Below, one piece after another: positions 1 to 11,762 of a stretch of DNA of 64,000 bases. This DNA is from Anisodus tanguticus. Lineage: Eukaryota; Streptophyta; Magnoliopsida; Solanales; Solanaceae. Location: positions 16,970,501 to 17,034,500 of the forward strand of contig CM067559.1 of assembly GCA_034509755.1 (NCBI GenBank), written 5' to 3'. Within the stretch, counting starts at the first letter, position 1; every line of letters starts with the position of its first letter. The position numbers were made by a program, and so were the translations under genes. Below the pieces are notes generated by a model. It worked only from the letters and a program-made list of their open reading frames with translations. It made no database searches and had not been told where the DNA came from.

Positions 1-525
1 TTTATGCCAAAGCATTTTCTCTAAGTCTACGAGGACCCAGACTCTTTCATAAATGTGTTTTAATGTAAAAGTAAATGATAAACTTTTATGGATATTTACG
101 CCTGAGTGTTTGCTCACAAAGGCCAAATTTGCTTAGATACATAAACGCAGTTGTGTAATGGAGTTGACTTTCTTAGACAAATCTTGGCCCCAAAGTGTCG
201 GACTAATCTAAGGACGCAAGATTAAATGTATATTTGATCAACCAAGAGTTGTGAATAAGTTTTGCAATTGGTTTAGAACCTACCAAGATGCGTTATTGAA
301 GTTATCAACCAAAGCAAACGCGGAGATAGCATAGGCTTGGATCTTGACCCATTATGACCTCTATTAATATAGGTTTGTATTATACCATGGGGTCGTAGAA
401 GTATGTTAAAATAGTGGGAGCTAATTAAACAAAAGGCCTTGTTGATTAGGCTAAATGAATGTGTATAATAGAAAATAAATTTTGAGTTTGATTTCCAGTT
501 TATCTAATTCTTCAGATTATTAAAG
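1..525. other. Unassigned stretch upstream of copia-A gag
   Basis: No gene, tRNA or convincing 5' LTR was found. The stretch does not resemble the element's 3' LTR at 4668-6200, and no tRNA-Met primer-binding sequence was seen. The last ~100 bases before 526 are probably the untranslated leader of the copia element. If so, the 5' LTR is either outside the window or lost. Confidence 0.4.
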
Positions 526-1367
526 ATGTCGAGCTTATTGTTGAAAATGTTGATTGAGATGAACAAACTTACTGGACCAAACTACCTTGACTGGATAAGG
601 AATTTATGAATAGTACTGAGACAAGAGAAAATAGAATACGTGTTGAATATGCCGCTTTTGATAAGGATGCTTACCAGAAACATCTAGATGATGCCACTTC
701 AGCACAATGCGTAATGTTGTCTTCAATGTCTATAGAACTTCAGAGACAGCATGAGAACATGGGGCCCAATGAGATGCTCGAACACTTGAAGAGTCTCTAT
801 GACTCTCAATCCCAGACTATGGAATACGAGCTGCAAATAGAACTCTTTAAGTGTAAGCTCAATGAAGGGGGCCAGGTCTCACAGCACGTGTTGAAGATGA
901 TAGGGCTGATAGAGAGTCTTGCTTCAATTAGAACGAAGCTTGAAAAGAATGTCGCTACCACCCTCATCCTGAACTCTCTCCCTCGTTTCTTTGAGAACTT
1001 CATAATGAATTTCAATATGAATGGAACGAAGGCGACTTTGCCGGAGCTGCACAACATGCTCAAAACCTTTGAGTCTTCCACTTCCAAAGGCAAAGTTGTG
1101 TTCATGGTGAGCTCTTCTAGACGACCCAAGCCGAAAGGCAAGGAATGGCAGAAGAAGAAGGGCAAGGCAATCGCTGAGCCATCAACTATGAAGCCTAAGG
1201 AAGGTGTGAAGAAGAAGGCAAATTCGGCTATGGATGAATGCCTCAACTGTCATAGGAAGGGGCATTGGAAGAAGGACTGCACGGCACTAGGAGGAGGAAA
1301 AGCACCAGGTGCTCCTGCCTTTGGTGGACAAGGTATCTACGTCATTGAAATAAATGTCTATAAATAA
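526..1367 (+). pseudogene. gag: copia-A gag, broken by a TGA stop and a frameshift
   Basis: The frame opening at 526 reads MSSLLLKMLIEMNKLTGPNY, the usual N-terminus of this gag family (a K/F-LTG-NY motif followed by W). It stops at TGA 607-609, where relatives carry arginine, so the stop probably came from CGA. A frameshift near 640-655 moves the protein into the frame that runs to 1367. That frame carries the UBN2-type gag body (ELQRQHENMGP, MIGLIESL, LILNSLP, MNFNMN) and a CCHC zinc knuckle (CLNCHRKGHWKKDC) near 1240-1281. Gag would form the virus-like particle and bind the element's RNA. Confidence 0.88.
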
Positions 1368-1755
1368 CTCTCATTCCTGGGTATTAGATACCGTTTGTGG
1401 CTCACACATTTGTACAAATGTGCAGGGGCTAACTGATAGTAGGAAGGTTGGACCGAGAGAGGTAGACCTACGCGTTGGAAATGGAGCACGAGTGGATGCT
1501 GAGCGCATAGGGACTTATAGATTAAATTTACCTCCCGGCTATTGTTTAGTGTTGAATGATTGCTTTTATGTTCCCTCGTTAACGAGGAATATTATTTCTA
1601 TCCCATTGTTGGACATGGAGTGTTTTTCCTCACATATTTATAATGGCAGTCAAGTACTGTCTTTTGATAATATTATATATGGAACTGCTCCTCTATTGGG
1701 TGGATTATATACACTAAACTGTAGCCAAGAGATATTCAATGTACAAAACAAATGA
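1354..1755 (+). pseudogene. copia-A protease / GAG-pre-integrase region
   Basis: The frame begins SHSWVLDTVCGSHIC, corresponding to the W-(I/L)-D-T/S-G-C/A aspartic protease motif of copia elements. The catalytic aspartate is present, but the following glycine (DTG) is valine (DTV), a single-base change expected to abolish activity. The strand VYVPSLTRNIIS-type segment (FYVPSLTRNIIS) and LLGGLYTLN match the end of the protease and the GAG-pre-integrase domain. The frame stops at 1753-1755, before the HCRLGH motif that starts the integrase zinc finger. Confidence 0.82.
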
Positions 1756-1789
1756 TCCAAGATAAGTAATATAAACTCTACCTACCTCT

Positions 1790-3215
1790 GCCACTGCAGA
1801 CTTGGTCATATCAACGAATCAAGGATAGCAAGGTTGAGGAAGTTAGACTACCTCGAACCATTTGACTTGGAGTCTTATGGTAACTGCGAATCTTGCTTGA
1901 GAGGTAAGATGACCAATAAACCACTTTCTGAGAAAGGTGTGCGAGCCAAGGAGGTGCTTGAGTTGGTCCATACTGATGTATGTGGGCCATTCTCGACTCA
2001 AGCTAAAGGAGGTTTCCCATACTTCATCACTTTTACTAACGACTTCACAAGGTATGGATATGTGTATCTTATGAGACACAAATCCGAGGCTTTTGAGAAG
2101 TTCAAGGAGTACAAGTCGGAAGTAGAGAAGCAACATGCAACTAGTATCAAGACCCTTCGATCGGATCGAGGAGGTGAATACTTGAGCAAGGATTTTCTAG
2201 ATTACTTAAAGCTACATGGAGTCCAGTCAGGACACCTCCTGGAATACCACAGATGAATGGTGTTTCCGAAAGGAGAAACCGAACATTATTGGATATAGTT
2301 CGATCCATGATGAGCTCCTCAGCTCTACCTACATACCTTTGGGGACATGCTATACAAACCTCTATATATGTTCTGAACAGGGTTTCTTCCAAGTCAGTAG
2401 AAAAGACACCCTATAAGATATGGTGTGGCAAAAAGCCAGCTCTTAAACATATGAGACCCTGGGGGTGCCCTGCATATGTTAAGAAGATGCTCACTGACAA
2501 GTTGGAATCTAAAAGTGAGAAATGTTACTTCGTGGGGTATCCAAAGGAAACTAAGGGATACTACATCTATCTTCCAGGAGAGCATAAGGTCATTGTTTCC
2601 AGGAACGCAACTTTCCTTGAAGAAGAATATGTCTACAAGGAATATAGTTGCACAGAGATAGAACTTGAAGAAATTCAAGAACCACAAGATAACACGGAAT
2701 TTGAACCCTTGTCGAATGACCTAAACAAGGATTCAGTGGGAGTATCTGGTGAAGATTGGGTACTTAAAGTACGCCCTTCAGCCAGTGGGAGTGTTGTGAG
2801 AGGTAGTGCAGAAATGCAAGACTCTCATACACAACCAATGGAAGATGATACAATAGTTGTACATCATTCCATTCAGGAAATACATGAAAATGACATTCCT
2901 GAAAGCTCTCAAGGTGATGGATTGTCCAACACACAAAGACCTTCTCATAATCAGAATGCAACAAGCACTGAACCACAGGATATTCAACTTCGTAGGACCA
3001 CTAGAACTCATCGTCCGCCTAAAATACTTAATCTCCTTGTTGAAAAACATAATGAGATAGATATTCCTGATGACGATGAACCTACAACCTACAGCGAAGC
3101 TCTGTTAGATATTGATTCACAGAGATGGCAAGAAGCCATTAAATCTGATATGGATTCAATGTACATAAATCAAGTTTGGAACTTGGTTGATTTGCTAACA
3201 GGGGTTAGACCCTAG
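1790..3215 (+). pseudogene. copia-A integrase, split by a frameshift
   Basis: The HHCC zinc finger can be read as CHCRLGHINESRIA (near 1789-1830), then NCESCLRGKM (near 1880-1910). The catalytic core contains HTDVCGPF (first D) and LRSDRGGEYLS (second D, near 2155-2185). The third catalytic residue, E of GVSERRNRT, lies at 2256-2280 in a different frame, so a frameshift near 2220-2235 separates D2 from E. The second frame continues through WGHAIQTSIYVLNR and GCPAYVKK to the acidic linker and TYSEAL/QEAIKSDMDSM, which marks the start of the RT domain. The frame ends at 3213-3215. Confidence 0.85.
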
Positions 3216-4653
3216 GATGCAAATGGGTCTTCAAGAAGAAGATTGATGCATATGGCAAGGTACATACTTATAAAGCAAGATTGGTGGCTAAAGGTTATAA
3301 TCAACGGCCTGGGGTCAATTATGATGAAACCTTTTCACATGTTGCTAAAATTATGTCCATTCGGATTTTGCTTGCAATAGCTACGTACTATGACTGACAT
3401 TTGGCAGATGGACGTCAAAACTGCTTTCCTCAATGGAAATCTAGTTGAGGAGGTGTAAATGAAACGACCTGAGGGTTTTTCACTTGAGTCCAAACCAAAT
3501 GTTGTATGCAAGCTACAAAAGTCCATTTATGGGCTTAAGCAAGCCTCAAGGAGTTGGAACATTTTTTTCGACAAGGCTATCAAGTCATTTGATTTCGTCA
3601 GAAGCAAAGAGGATCCATATGTTTATAGTAAATGCAAGGATGGAAGTATTGCCTTCATTATCATATATGTAGATGACATATTAATAATGGGAGACAATAA
3701 GACTCTCATGCAGTCAGTCAAAGACTGGTTATATAGTACCTTCATGATAAAGGATTTAGGTGAAGCCTGCTACATTCTGGGACTAGGATCTATAGAGATA
3801 GACCTAACAAATTATTGGGGCTGTCATAATCAATCTACATAGACAAAGTGCTTAGACGTTTTTCTATGGAAAATTCCAAGAAAGGTGGTCTACCTATGGA
3901 ACAAGGCATCAAGTTATCTAAGATGATAGTCCTTCTAATTCTATAGAACTTGAACGCATGAAAAAGATCCCATATGCTTCGGCTATAGGATCGATCATGT
4001 ATGCCATGACCTGTACTAGGCTAGATGTGGCATTTGCACTTAGTATGACTTGCAAATTCCAGCAGAATCCTGGGGAAGAACACTGGAAAGTAGTCAAAAG
4101 TATTCTTAAGTATCTTAGATGAACTAAAGATTACTTCTTAGTCTATGGTAGAGAAGAAAAGCTAGTTGCTACTGGGTACACTGATGCTAGCTTCCAGACG
4201 GGTGTTGATGACTACAAATCTCAATCTGGGTACACGTTCATTTTCAATGGTGGAGCAGTAAGCTGGAAGAGTTCCAAACAAGCTACAACTGCTGATTTGA
4301 CAACAAAAGTTGAGTACATTGCTGGTAAGGAAGCTAGTAAGGAAGTTGTCGCGATTTCTGAGTTTCTGAAGGAACTAGGGATTGTTCCAAGTGCCACTTG
4401 CCCAATAACGGTTTATTGTGACAACACTGGTGCGATTGTGCAAGCTAAGGAACCAAGATCAACCAACAGAAACAAGCATGTACCAAGGAAGTACCACATA
4501 CTCAGGGAGATGGTGGAGACTGAAGAGATTAGATTAGACTATGTTCCCACAGACGATAATCTAGCTGACCCATTCACTAAACCATTAAGCTTAGTCAAGC
4601 AGAATAGTCATTTTGAGAATATGGGCATTAGATATGTTGGAGATTGGCTCTAG
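3195..4653 (+). pseudogene. copia-A reverse transcriptase-RNase H, multiply interrupted
   Basis: The RT is recognised from CKWVFKKK, YKARLVAKGYNQ, MDVKTAFLNGNL, LKQASRSW and the catalytic box YVDDILIM (near 3669). RNase H is recognised from YTDASF (near 4180), SWKSSKQ, YCDNTGAI and the C-terminal ADPFTKPL followed by MGIRYVGDWL, ending at 4651-4653. Breaks include a frameshift near 3210, stops near 3391 and 3435, a frameshift near 3790, and TGA at 4120-4122. At 4120-4122 the sister copy at 63.9 kb still has CGA. The RNase H motif usually written STTEAEYIA reads DLTTKVEYIA here, so a conserved acidic residue has also changed. Confidence 0.87.
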
Positions 4654-4667
4654 GACAAGTGGGAGAT
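4653..4667 (+). other. Polypurine tract of copia-A
   Basis: The purine-rich GGACAAGTGGGAGAT lies immediately after the RNase H stop codon and abuts the LTR start TGAAAGTATATT. This is the plus-strand priming position in copia elements. The same tract-LTR junction occurs on the minus strand just right of 63378. Confidence 0.7.
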
Positions 4668-5746
4668 TGAAAGTATATTTATGTCCTAGAAGACAATCTG
4701 TATTAGGACAAATGTACTTTATACACATTCGTATTATTATTAATGAAGATTAATATTTTGGCATTTGCAATTATTGAATTATTATTTGATTGTTTGTAAT
4801 TATTCATTAATGTGCATCCCTTGAGCTTACGTTGTCATTGATAGAGTGAGATATTAATGATAGAGCGTAACTCTTAAAATAGCCTCGACTAATGATCATC
4901 TAGAATGAGATATCGATGATATGTGATAAGTCGACATGTGGTCTGCATCACATCCTTAGAGGATGTAGTATGTCTCACCTGCTACGAGTAATGGCTACTC
5001 GTGATGGACACATGGATACTTTGGAAGTATTGGTATACCCTGCTGATATACTGTTTGTTATACTTGTCTAAAGTATGATCAGTGTATGGGAGATAGAAGT
5101 CCTTAGACTTGAAGTCAATACGCACCTTGTCTACAAAGTAATGTACTTTGATCCCGTCCTAAGCTCAAATGTCTTATAGGTTGAGATACGACTTGTATTG
5201 GGTACACTACGATGTGGATTAAAGGTGGTAGTTGAGCCAAAATTAGGATTCATTCCTTGAATCTATATTCGAGAGAACACTCAGATTCTCAGTGATATTA
5301 GGTTGACTAAGTCATTGGCCAACGCAATAGACATATTTAGAATATGGTCTAGTTGTCAACTAATATAGATGAGATACAATGATTAAGCCATTTAGATAGA
5401 CACTTGACAAATCCTAAGCTCCATTTGGTGTGTCGTGAATGAAAGGATTTTATCTTACCACATAAAGATTAAGTTTACTGGATTCATGTAAACATACTTC
5501 AGATATTGAGTTCGTCTTTCGGCGCTGTCTAGGAGTTCCATGTAGACCTTAATTTGATTAATGTCGATATGAGAAGGCCTGTAGGGTCACATTATGTCGA
5601 TTGTCTGTTTCGATCTAAGGATGTATTGAGAGAGTAATTAAATGTTCAATTTGGAATCAAGACATTTAAATGAATAATGATTATTTTAATTAAGTCAAAA
5701 TTAGATTTTGGATTTAATTAAGAATTCACAGAAAATAAATTCGAGC

Positions 5747-5781
5747 GCCGCGACGCCCATACCCTAAGACTGCGGCGCCTC
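5747..5781 (+). promoter_or_regulatory. CpG-rich bipartite motif in copia-A U3
   Basis: GCCGCGACGC, 15 bases, then GCGGCGCCTC. The same two ten-base blocks with exactly the same 15-base spacing occur in the otherwise unlike LTR of copia-B at 36332-36366. It lies upstream of the TATA box at 5845-5852. Its function is unknown; a host factor site or U3 enhancer is an inference. Confidence 0.55.
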
Positions 5782-5844
5782 TACCTCGAATTTTGGGCTA
5801 GGCCCAAGGTCAAACCCTAATCCAGTTTTGACCTATGTTTCAAC

Positions 5845-5852
5845 TATAAATA
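5845..5852 (+). promoter_or_regulatory. TATA box of copia-A LTR
   Basis: TATAAATA in the context CAAC-TATAAATA-GAGGC, inside the LTR, where the U3/R transcription start would be expected about 30 bases downstream. Confidence 0.6.
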
Positions 5853-6200
5853 GAGGCTTTCAATTCATTATCCAGACACCAATTTTCTGAAAATCATTTC
5901 AAGCCTTAGAGACTTAGAATCAAATACTCTCTCGAACCTTTGCCGGATTTCCTAGTTTTCCGAAGGAGAAATACATTGAAGCTTGGAGCTTGCAATCGGA
6001 AGGGCAATTGCGTGTGCACCTCACAGTTGATAAAGATTCCCGATAATTCTAACTTGTAAGTATATGCATTATGTTACAAGTTTAATTGTTGTATAACAAT
6101 ACAAGAATTATTGTTGGGGTAAGTAAGAAACAAAACTTTTAAACTTCCGTTGTGCCTTACTTATATGTTTTGAACTCAACAAAACCTTACAGTTTCCACA

Positions 6201-7215
6201 TAAGAAATATTGTGTTCTTGCTTTACTGATTTTTATTATTCTGCAGATTCTATTCCTAGAACAAGTAGGGTAACATGTTTTATCCTATAGGCGAAAGTTA
6301 GGTATCGCTTAGGATTGATATCTGGTCGTGCAGAATATCACTCTGGTTCCATTTATTTTTTCATTATACTAAACATATATTTTATCTTCTACTTATTTAT
6401 TTTTAAATCAAGAGTAAATTATTTATTATTCAAGTTTATAGTTTATCATTAAGCTATCATCTCTTAAATTTATTGGAGTACTAATTGTAGTATTTAAAAT
6501 TTTAAATTATAATAAAGATGAGCAATATAATTTAGTAAAATAAACATTTAATTAATGCTTCTTCAAGGAGAGTGCAAAATACTATAAATAGATGGGTCAG
6601 TAATTGATTTCTCTCACCTACCAGCCTTGAACTCTACGAAATTGGGAACGAAACTATTTCATCTGAAACAAATAAAAGGAGGTAGACTTGGTCCTAGCTA
6701 TCAGACTCTGCATTTAGAATTTACTTCGGTTGTCTCGACAGTTACCTCACTCCGCCATATTACAATGTGTGTCTTTTCACGTTGAAATAAATATATTTTT
6801 ATTTCCATTAAAATGATACTTATTGGATATTAATAAATTGAAATTGGAATATGTGAGAAATGTCATTTCACATGAAAGAAAATGTCATTTTGTATGGTTT
6901 CAAGTTTCAACAACCTTTTTACCCCGTTCTACTGCGCTTACAACTATCTCTCCTTGAAATCTCAATACAACGGTAAAATGGTGTCGAGTGTCCCTCTTTC
7001 ACTCCAAATCCTTTCAACAACTTCCAATCCTGACTCCATCAAACACATAAATCACCATTCCTAACACATAAAATAGGTTAAGTTCAATACCATTCGACTA
7101 GCATAACTTGTTTAAGGTCAAGGGGAAAAAGATGGGGACATTACACTGAAAACGTTGAATAGTTTTTCAGTTCTTTGAAAAAATTATATATTTCTTATAG
7201 GTGTTTGGGTAAATT
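6201..7215. other. Intergenic, no gene recognised
   Basis: AT-rich sequence. A 60-codon frame at 6882-7064 resembles no known protein. No tRNA or clear repeat end was seen. Confidence 0.5.
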
Positions 7216-7524
7216 TACTCCTTCCGTCCAATTTTACTTATCAACTATACTAAAAATAGTCGTCCAATTTTATTTGTCCACTTTATAAAATCAAGAGCTA
7301 ATTTACCACTTCATACCTATTTTACCCTTATCATTTATTATTGGGTTGATAAGTTCAAGGAAATTTTAGTGGTTGCACAATTTTTAAAGTATTTTTATTT
7401 ATTTTAATCATTGGGTTACTTAGCAATAATTAGGGGTGATATAGTAACATTATCATTCTATTTTTGGCTACTTAATAAGCGTGCCAAATCAAAATGTGAC
7501 AAGTAAAAATGGATGGAAAGAGTA
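7216..7524. mobile_element. Stowaway-like MITE
   Basis: The left end TACTCCTTCCGTCCAATTTT is matched, in reverse complement, by the right end (GGATGGAAAGAGTA). The inverted repeat is about 27 bp with a few mismatches. Both ends start with TA, as expected for Tc1/mariner-Stowaway insertions. The interior is AT-rich and non-coding. Confidence 0.7.
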
Positions 7525-7584
7525 ATTTTTTTCTGAAAAACAAAAAAAATCAAAATTTTGAAGCAAACGCTTACCTATGGAAAA

Positions 7585-7742
7585 TTGTTGAACAAGAAAT
7601 TATACATTTTTTTCTGAGAGGAAACTACAACAGTAGATGACCATGTTGTGGACAGGAAATAAGAAAACAATCTAGGAGTTGACCCATTCCAAATTTCAGA
7701 CTATGTTGCTGGTGCCCCTCTTTATAATTTCTTGTTCAACAA
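7585..7742. repeat. 20 bp perfect inverted repeat bounding the start of the plastid-derived block
   Basis: TTGTTGAACAAGAAATTATA at 7585-7604 reappears as its exact reverse complement at 7723-7742. The enclosed 118 bases are unrelated to rpoB apart from a 15-17 base piece at 7683-7699, which also occurs at 8010-8026. The structure sits at the junction between nuclear intergenic sequence and rpoB-derived sequence and could be a fold-back or repair product. Confidence 0.75.
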
Positions 7743-8899
7743 TCAAATGATCGGCGGCTGCCAATATATCTCGTGGTAACAAAACCGAAAAAGGATTCAT
7801 AAGTAATTGTTAATGGAGTTAAGGTTACCAAATTCTGAGGTGTCGGTATCAATTTATGCCGAATTGCTCCATATATAGTCCCCCGAACCACATTTTCTAA
7901 ACGAACCAAATTTTCTAAACGAACCAAATCCAATCTGAATTGATCTTGTAAAAGATCTGCTATAGAACGAATACGTTTATTTTTCAAATGATTCATATCG
8001 TCAAGTGCACCCATTCCAAATTTCAGTGATCGGCGGCTGCCAATATATCTCGTGGTAACAAAAATGTATTGTTCTGGGGTATATCAAGGTTAAGTCTTCG
8101 GTTCATATTTCGTCGACCAATCCTTCCTAATTCACATCTTTGTTGAAAGAATTTCTTTTGTAATTCCTTACATAAGGATTCAAAAAATACCGGATCGCCA
8201 CCTACACAAGCAAAATGTTGATAAAACTCCAAAATGGAATTTTCTTTTGACCCAATTTTGTTTCTCTCCTTATCACTCAGAAAAGACAAAAAAATTCAGG
8301 ATAGCAAACATTCTCTAAAATTTCTCTTAGATTCATACCCATAGCTGATGATAGAACTAGAATAGATTTTTTTTGTTTCCTACTTACACGAGCCCATATC
8401 CTTACTTTTCTATCAATTTCTAATTCTGATCTTCCTCCCCAATCTGATATTATGGTGCCGGTATAGACCGAAATTCTGTTATGGTCCAATTCTGATCGGT
8501 AATAAATACCGGGAATTGCAATATTTGATTGATCATAATTCTATATATTCTATTGACTATAGAAGTTCCCAGGGAATTCATTAGAGGAATGTTTCCGATA
8601 AAATTTGTTTGTTCTTGCATATCCCTACTGTTTTTCCAAATTAATCCTACGGATACATATAATTCAGAAGAATATGTAAGTGATTCATACACAACATCTC
8701 TTTCATTTATCAAGGGTTTGACCAATTGATATGTTTTCACAAATAATTTAAATTCAATTTCTTGATCTGTATCTTCAATTTTTGGAAACTTACAAAGTTC
8801 TTCCATCAAACCTTGATCAATGAACCTACAAAATTCTTCAAATTGTATATGATTAAATCCATGTATTGTAGATATTTCCTCATTTCCATCCCTGAGCAT
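7683..8899 (-). pseudogene. rpoB: Plastid rpoB 5' fragment, rearranged
   Basis: Read on the minus strand, this is the N-terminal third of the plastid-encoded RNA polymerase beta subunit. It starts at ATG 8899 (MLRDGNEEISTI) and runs through KFPKIEDTDQEIEF, SAMGMNLREILENV, CVGGDPVF and LNLDIPQNNTFLLPRDILAA to TYESFFG near 7790. Frameshifts lie near 8490 and 8285, and a 9-codon internal duplication gives VRLENLVRLENV near 7905-7935. After TYESFFG the PRDILAAADH segment (copy at 8028-8063) recurs at 7745-7781, so the end is scrambled. The full protein is over 1000 aa, and the rest is absent. Many substitutions indicate an old insertion. Confidence 0.9.
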
Positions 8900-10250
8900 T
8901 TTCAATTTCCCATTTATAAAAAAATACCATTATTGGTTCATTCTTCATCTAATTAGATAGATTAGATAAATGATCTAGCAATGATGGCATTTTTATTTTG
9001 TTTACCGAATCACATGAAATTTTACCCAACTCCATATCTGGAATATATGAAATACGTATGAACAGAGGAAGAAAGAGAATTTTCTACTTAAATTGAATTG
9101 AATTGGAATTTTCAACATATACAAATGGAAAGAAATTGATAAAACATCCCTAGAAACAGACTTCTCCAACTTAGACTTATTAATTAAGTTATAAGATTTT
9201 GTATAGAATATCAAAACAAAAATGATTCCATTTCTATTATTATTATGATAATACATATTCCAACCTGCTTGAATACCAGAAAAATAAATGGATTGGAGGT
9301 TTGATCTGTTCACTGAGATAATGGCACAAAATCAGAAAGAATACATAAAATTAGAATCGGTTTTTTAGCCTTTAACCCCCCTTTATGTTATGGAGTTCGT
9401 TGTTCAACAAATGATTTGCAGAGAAGAGAGAAATTTTGTTTACGGATTTTTGAGTAGAATACGATTGTGAAGTATATAAGAAAAGAAGGTTTGTATGGCT
9501 TAAACACGTGTGGGGATATCTAGAATATCCGTCTTTCTTCTCTTTTATTGTTTTATTGACTTTCTATGTTCTATTAGGGGCAACAAAGGTTGTGCTCTAT
9601 AAAAACATAATTTCAATTTTCTATTCAATTCAAAATTCAAATTGAAGTATGATACTTTTCTGATATCTGATAATTCTCTATCGGGAACATATATAAATAA
9701 TAGAAAATTGTTGTTCATAATTTTTGTTCAATTCAATATCTGATACTCATAATTGTTGTTATAATTAATAATTAAAATTGAGAAGGATTTTTTTATTGAA
9801 AAAATCCATACTGCTTAGTTATATATCAAGTTGTATTTTCTTATGTCATTAGGAAAACAAAATTTGGAGATTCAAATCCAAGAATCATTCGTGAATTCTA
9901 AGGCAATAGTTAATGGTTCCTATTTTCATAAAGTTAAATTTTGGATTTTGCGACTCAAAATCCACAACTGATTTTTCAATAGAAAGGTAAGAGAAAGTTT
10001 TGAACATTATGAATTTTGAGATAGAATCAGTCGAAATTGAAAGGATGAACCAAACATAATCAAAATGGAAGAAGGATTAGGATTTCTTTGACTTTTAGGG
10101 AAAATTTAGGAAAGTTTTCATCTATTTTGTATTTGTAGCATTTTGGCCTGAGAAGAGGACATTTCTTGTCTTCTTTTATCTGCAACTTGATTGCCTTTAT
10201 TTATATGTATGCTTTTCTCTCACCTTTGTCTTCGTTCCCCACAACCATTC
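8900..10250 (-). other. Probable plastid rpoB upstream (rpoB-trnC) spacer
   Basis: AT-rich sequence continuous with the rpoB start, in the position of the rpoB-trnC intergenic region of the plastid genome. No trnC was found. The ORF at 9002-9313 (-) has no recognisable features and is treated as chance. The assignment rests on contiguity and general resemblance. Confidence 0.4.
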
Positions 10251-11216
10251 CTTTACTTTAGTAGAGGTTGATTAAGGAAAATGGCTTGACCTAGGACTAT
10301 TGGCTTTCCGTCAAGTGTTAGTTTAGCCATAGACATTCAATTCAATCTCGGAGATAGTCAAAATGCCATTGTCCGTTCTAAATGAAAGGAGTTGATGCTT
10401 GGCCGCTAAGTGATTTAATATGCGTTGGATATTACACAGAAATGCGATTGTGACTAATCGGGAGCTTGCGTATGTAAACGAAAGAGTAGACATCATCCCC
10501 TTCGTCAGCTCTTTGATCGGGATACTATTACCTAGGTTTCTAAACTTGTAATGGATGGTGGAGCGTAAGTGGAAATATGGATACGGTGTTTTACATGTAG
10601 ATGCTTCTCCAGCTCTCGCAAGAATTGTATGGGAGTCGCCCTTGGAGGGACTTCCCGAATGACCGTACCGAGGAATTCTACCGTACTTACGTGCAGCTAT
10701 GGTTGTTGGTCCTGCAGAGTCTATCCAAAGGTTCAAGCCAGATTATAGGAAGTGGGCAATACATTTTTGTATTTCTATGAGAAGCTTGACGGAACCCACG
10801 ATTACAGTAGTAAGTCGTCGGCATATCGCGCGTAACAAATCCTTATTAAGTAATAGGTTTTTAAGGGGGCCAGGCCTCTCTCTAACCTGATAAAAATTAT
10901 TACCTCCCCGCGCAGCTCTATCTGTTGGTCCTTCCTATTGCAATACTTAAAAGAGTCTCTCATGGCCTAATTATTATTACAGCGTTCTCTACCATAGAAA
11001 TTCGGACTTCCGGGTAAACCCGACGACTTCTATGAAGAAGAAGGCGCAAATGAGGCTTGAGGGCTAGGGAACGCCTCTTGTAGGGTCTTGCATCTCTGGA
11101 TGGTATGTATTTAGACACCCCACATGGAAGACATGGTGGATCTTTAGCTTGTAAATAAGTTGAAGTTTTTAGGCAACTTGTCCTACTTTCTCTATGATGG
11201 AGAATGTCCCCTCTAG
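10251..11216. other. Unassigned organelle-mosaic sequence
   Basis: No protein family recognised. A 137-codon frame at 10323-10736 (-) is open but resembles nothing I know. GC content is higher than in the flanks. Mitochondrial origin is possible because the sequence lies between plastid pieces and beside a copia RT remnant, but no mitochondrial gene was identified. Confidence 0.35.
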
Positions 11217-11466
11217 GGAGAAATCCTGATCTTCCAATTGCGTCAATACAATAAGATAGATGCCTGAATCGTTCCGTGGCTTTATACACCCCAAAAAAGA
11301 ATGAATAGGCATGGAAAACCTATGATAGAAATAAAGCTTGGAAATGAAGGATGCGCTCGCGGAAACAATGAGATCATCAACATAAACTATAAGATAGACT
11401 TGAATGCCTGTCAATCGGTATTCTATATGATGTGATGTTGCTAGTTTCATCTGCTAGTCAGAGAAA
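11217..11466 (-). pseudogene. copia RT fragment, copy 1 of a 250 bp repeat
   Basis: The minus strand encodes a copia RT palm segment with the catalytic box (YLIVYVDDLIVSAS) near 11350-11400. The same 250 bases recur at 17249-17498 in the same orientation with a few percent difference. Both copies lie inside the organelle-derived mosaic, not inside a complete element. Copia fragments are known in plant mitochondrial genomes, which would explain their presence here, but that is inference. Confidence 0.75.
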
Positions 11467-11762
11467 CTGATATATCTGGTGGTCATTTATTAGGCGATGA
11501 GTGCATGAATGATATGGAGGATTACACAATAGAGTTAAACTCTGGTTCAGTGTGTAATCTTCTGAATATTTTGCAATCTAAAGTATTGTTCATTTAGAGC
11601 ATTTACAAGGCCTTAAACTACTCGTTCGATATAATAATAAGAATTTTGCTTTTTGGTGGGAAGCTGTATGAGGCTTCTTTATTTTATCATCGGCAGCTTC
11701 TTTCTATTTTCAATTCATGGATCAGACTTTTTGAAAAGAGCAGATGAAATTCTATTGTGGGT

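Larger units (their letters stand above)
526..6200 (+). mobile_element. Ty1/copia LTR retrotransposon (copia-A), decayed
   Basis: Gag, protease, integrase, reverse transcriptase and RNase H follow in the order GAG-PR-IN-RT-RH that defines Ty1/copia (integrase before RT). A purine-rich tract and a 3' LTR come next. Stops and frameshifts break every domain: TGA at 607-609, a frameshift near 640-655, a stop after 1752, a frameshift near 2220-2235, a frameshift near 3190-3215, TAA near 3435, and TGA at 4120-4122. A second copy of the same family lies on the minus strand at 63018-64000. The element cannot encode its own proteins. The 5' LTR is not visible, so the left boundary is approximate. Confidence 0.9.
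4668..6200 (+). repeat. 3' LTR of copia-A (right edge approximate)
   Basis: The LTR starts with TG directly after the polypurine tract. Its start is supported by the homologous LTR start on the minus strand at 63378. It contains a TATA box at 5845-5852 and, about 65 bp upstream of that, a CpG-rich bipartite motif (5747-5781). The downstream part (5870-6200) resembles R/U5. I could not fix the right end because no complete second LTR is present. Candidate CA ends lie near 6190-6203. Confidence 0.65.

Noticed and set aside
806..1246. 146-codon minus-strand frame
   Set aside because: Mirror of the copia-A gag on the plus strand, with no features of its own.
9002..9313. 103-codon minus-strand frame
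   Set aside because: Lies in AT-rich probable plastid spacer, with no similarity to a plastid gene.
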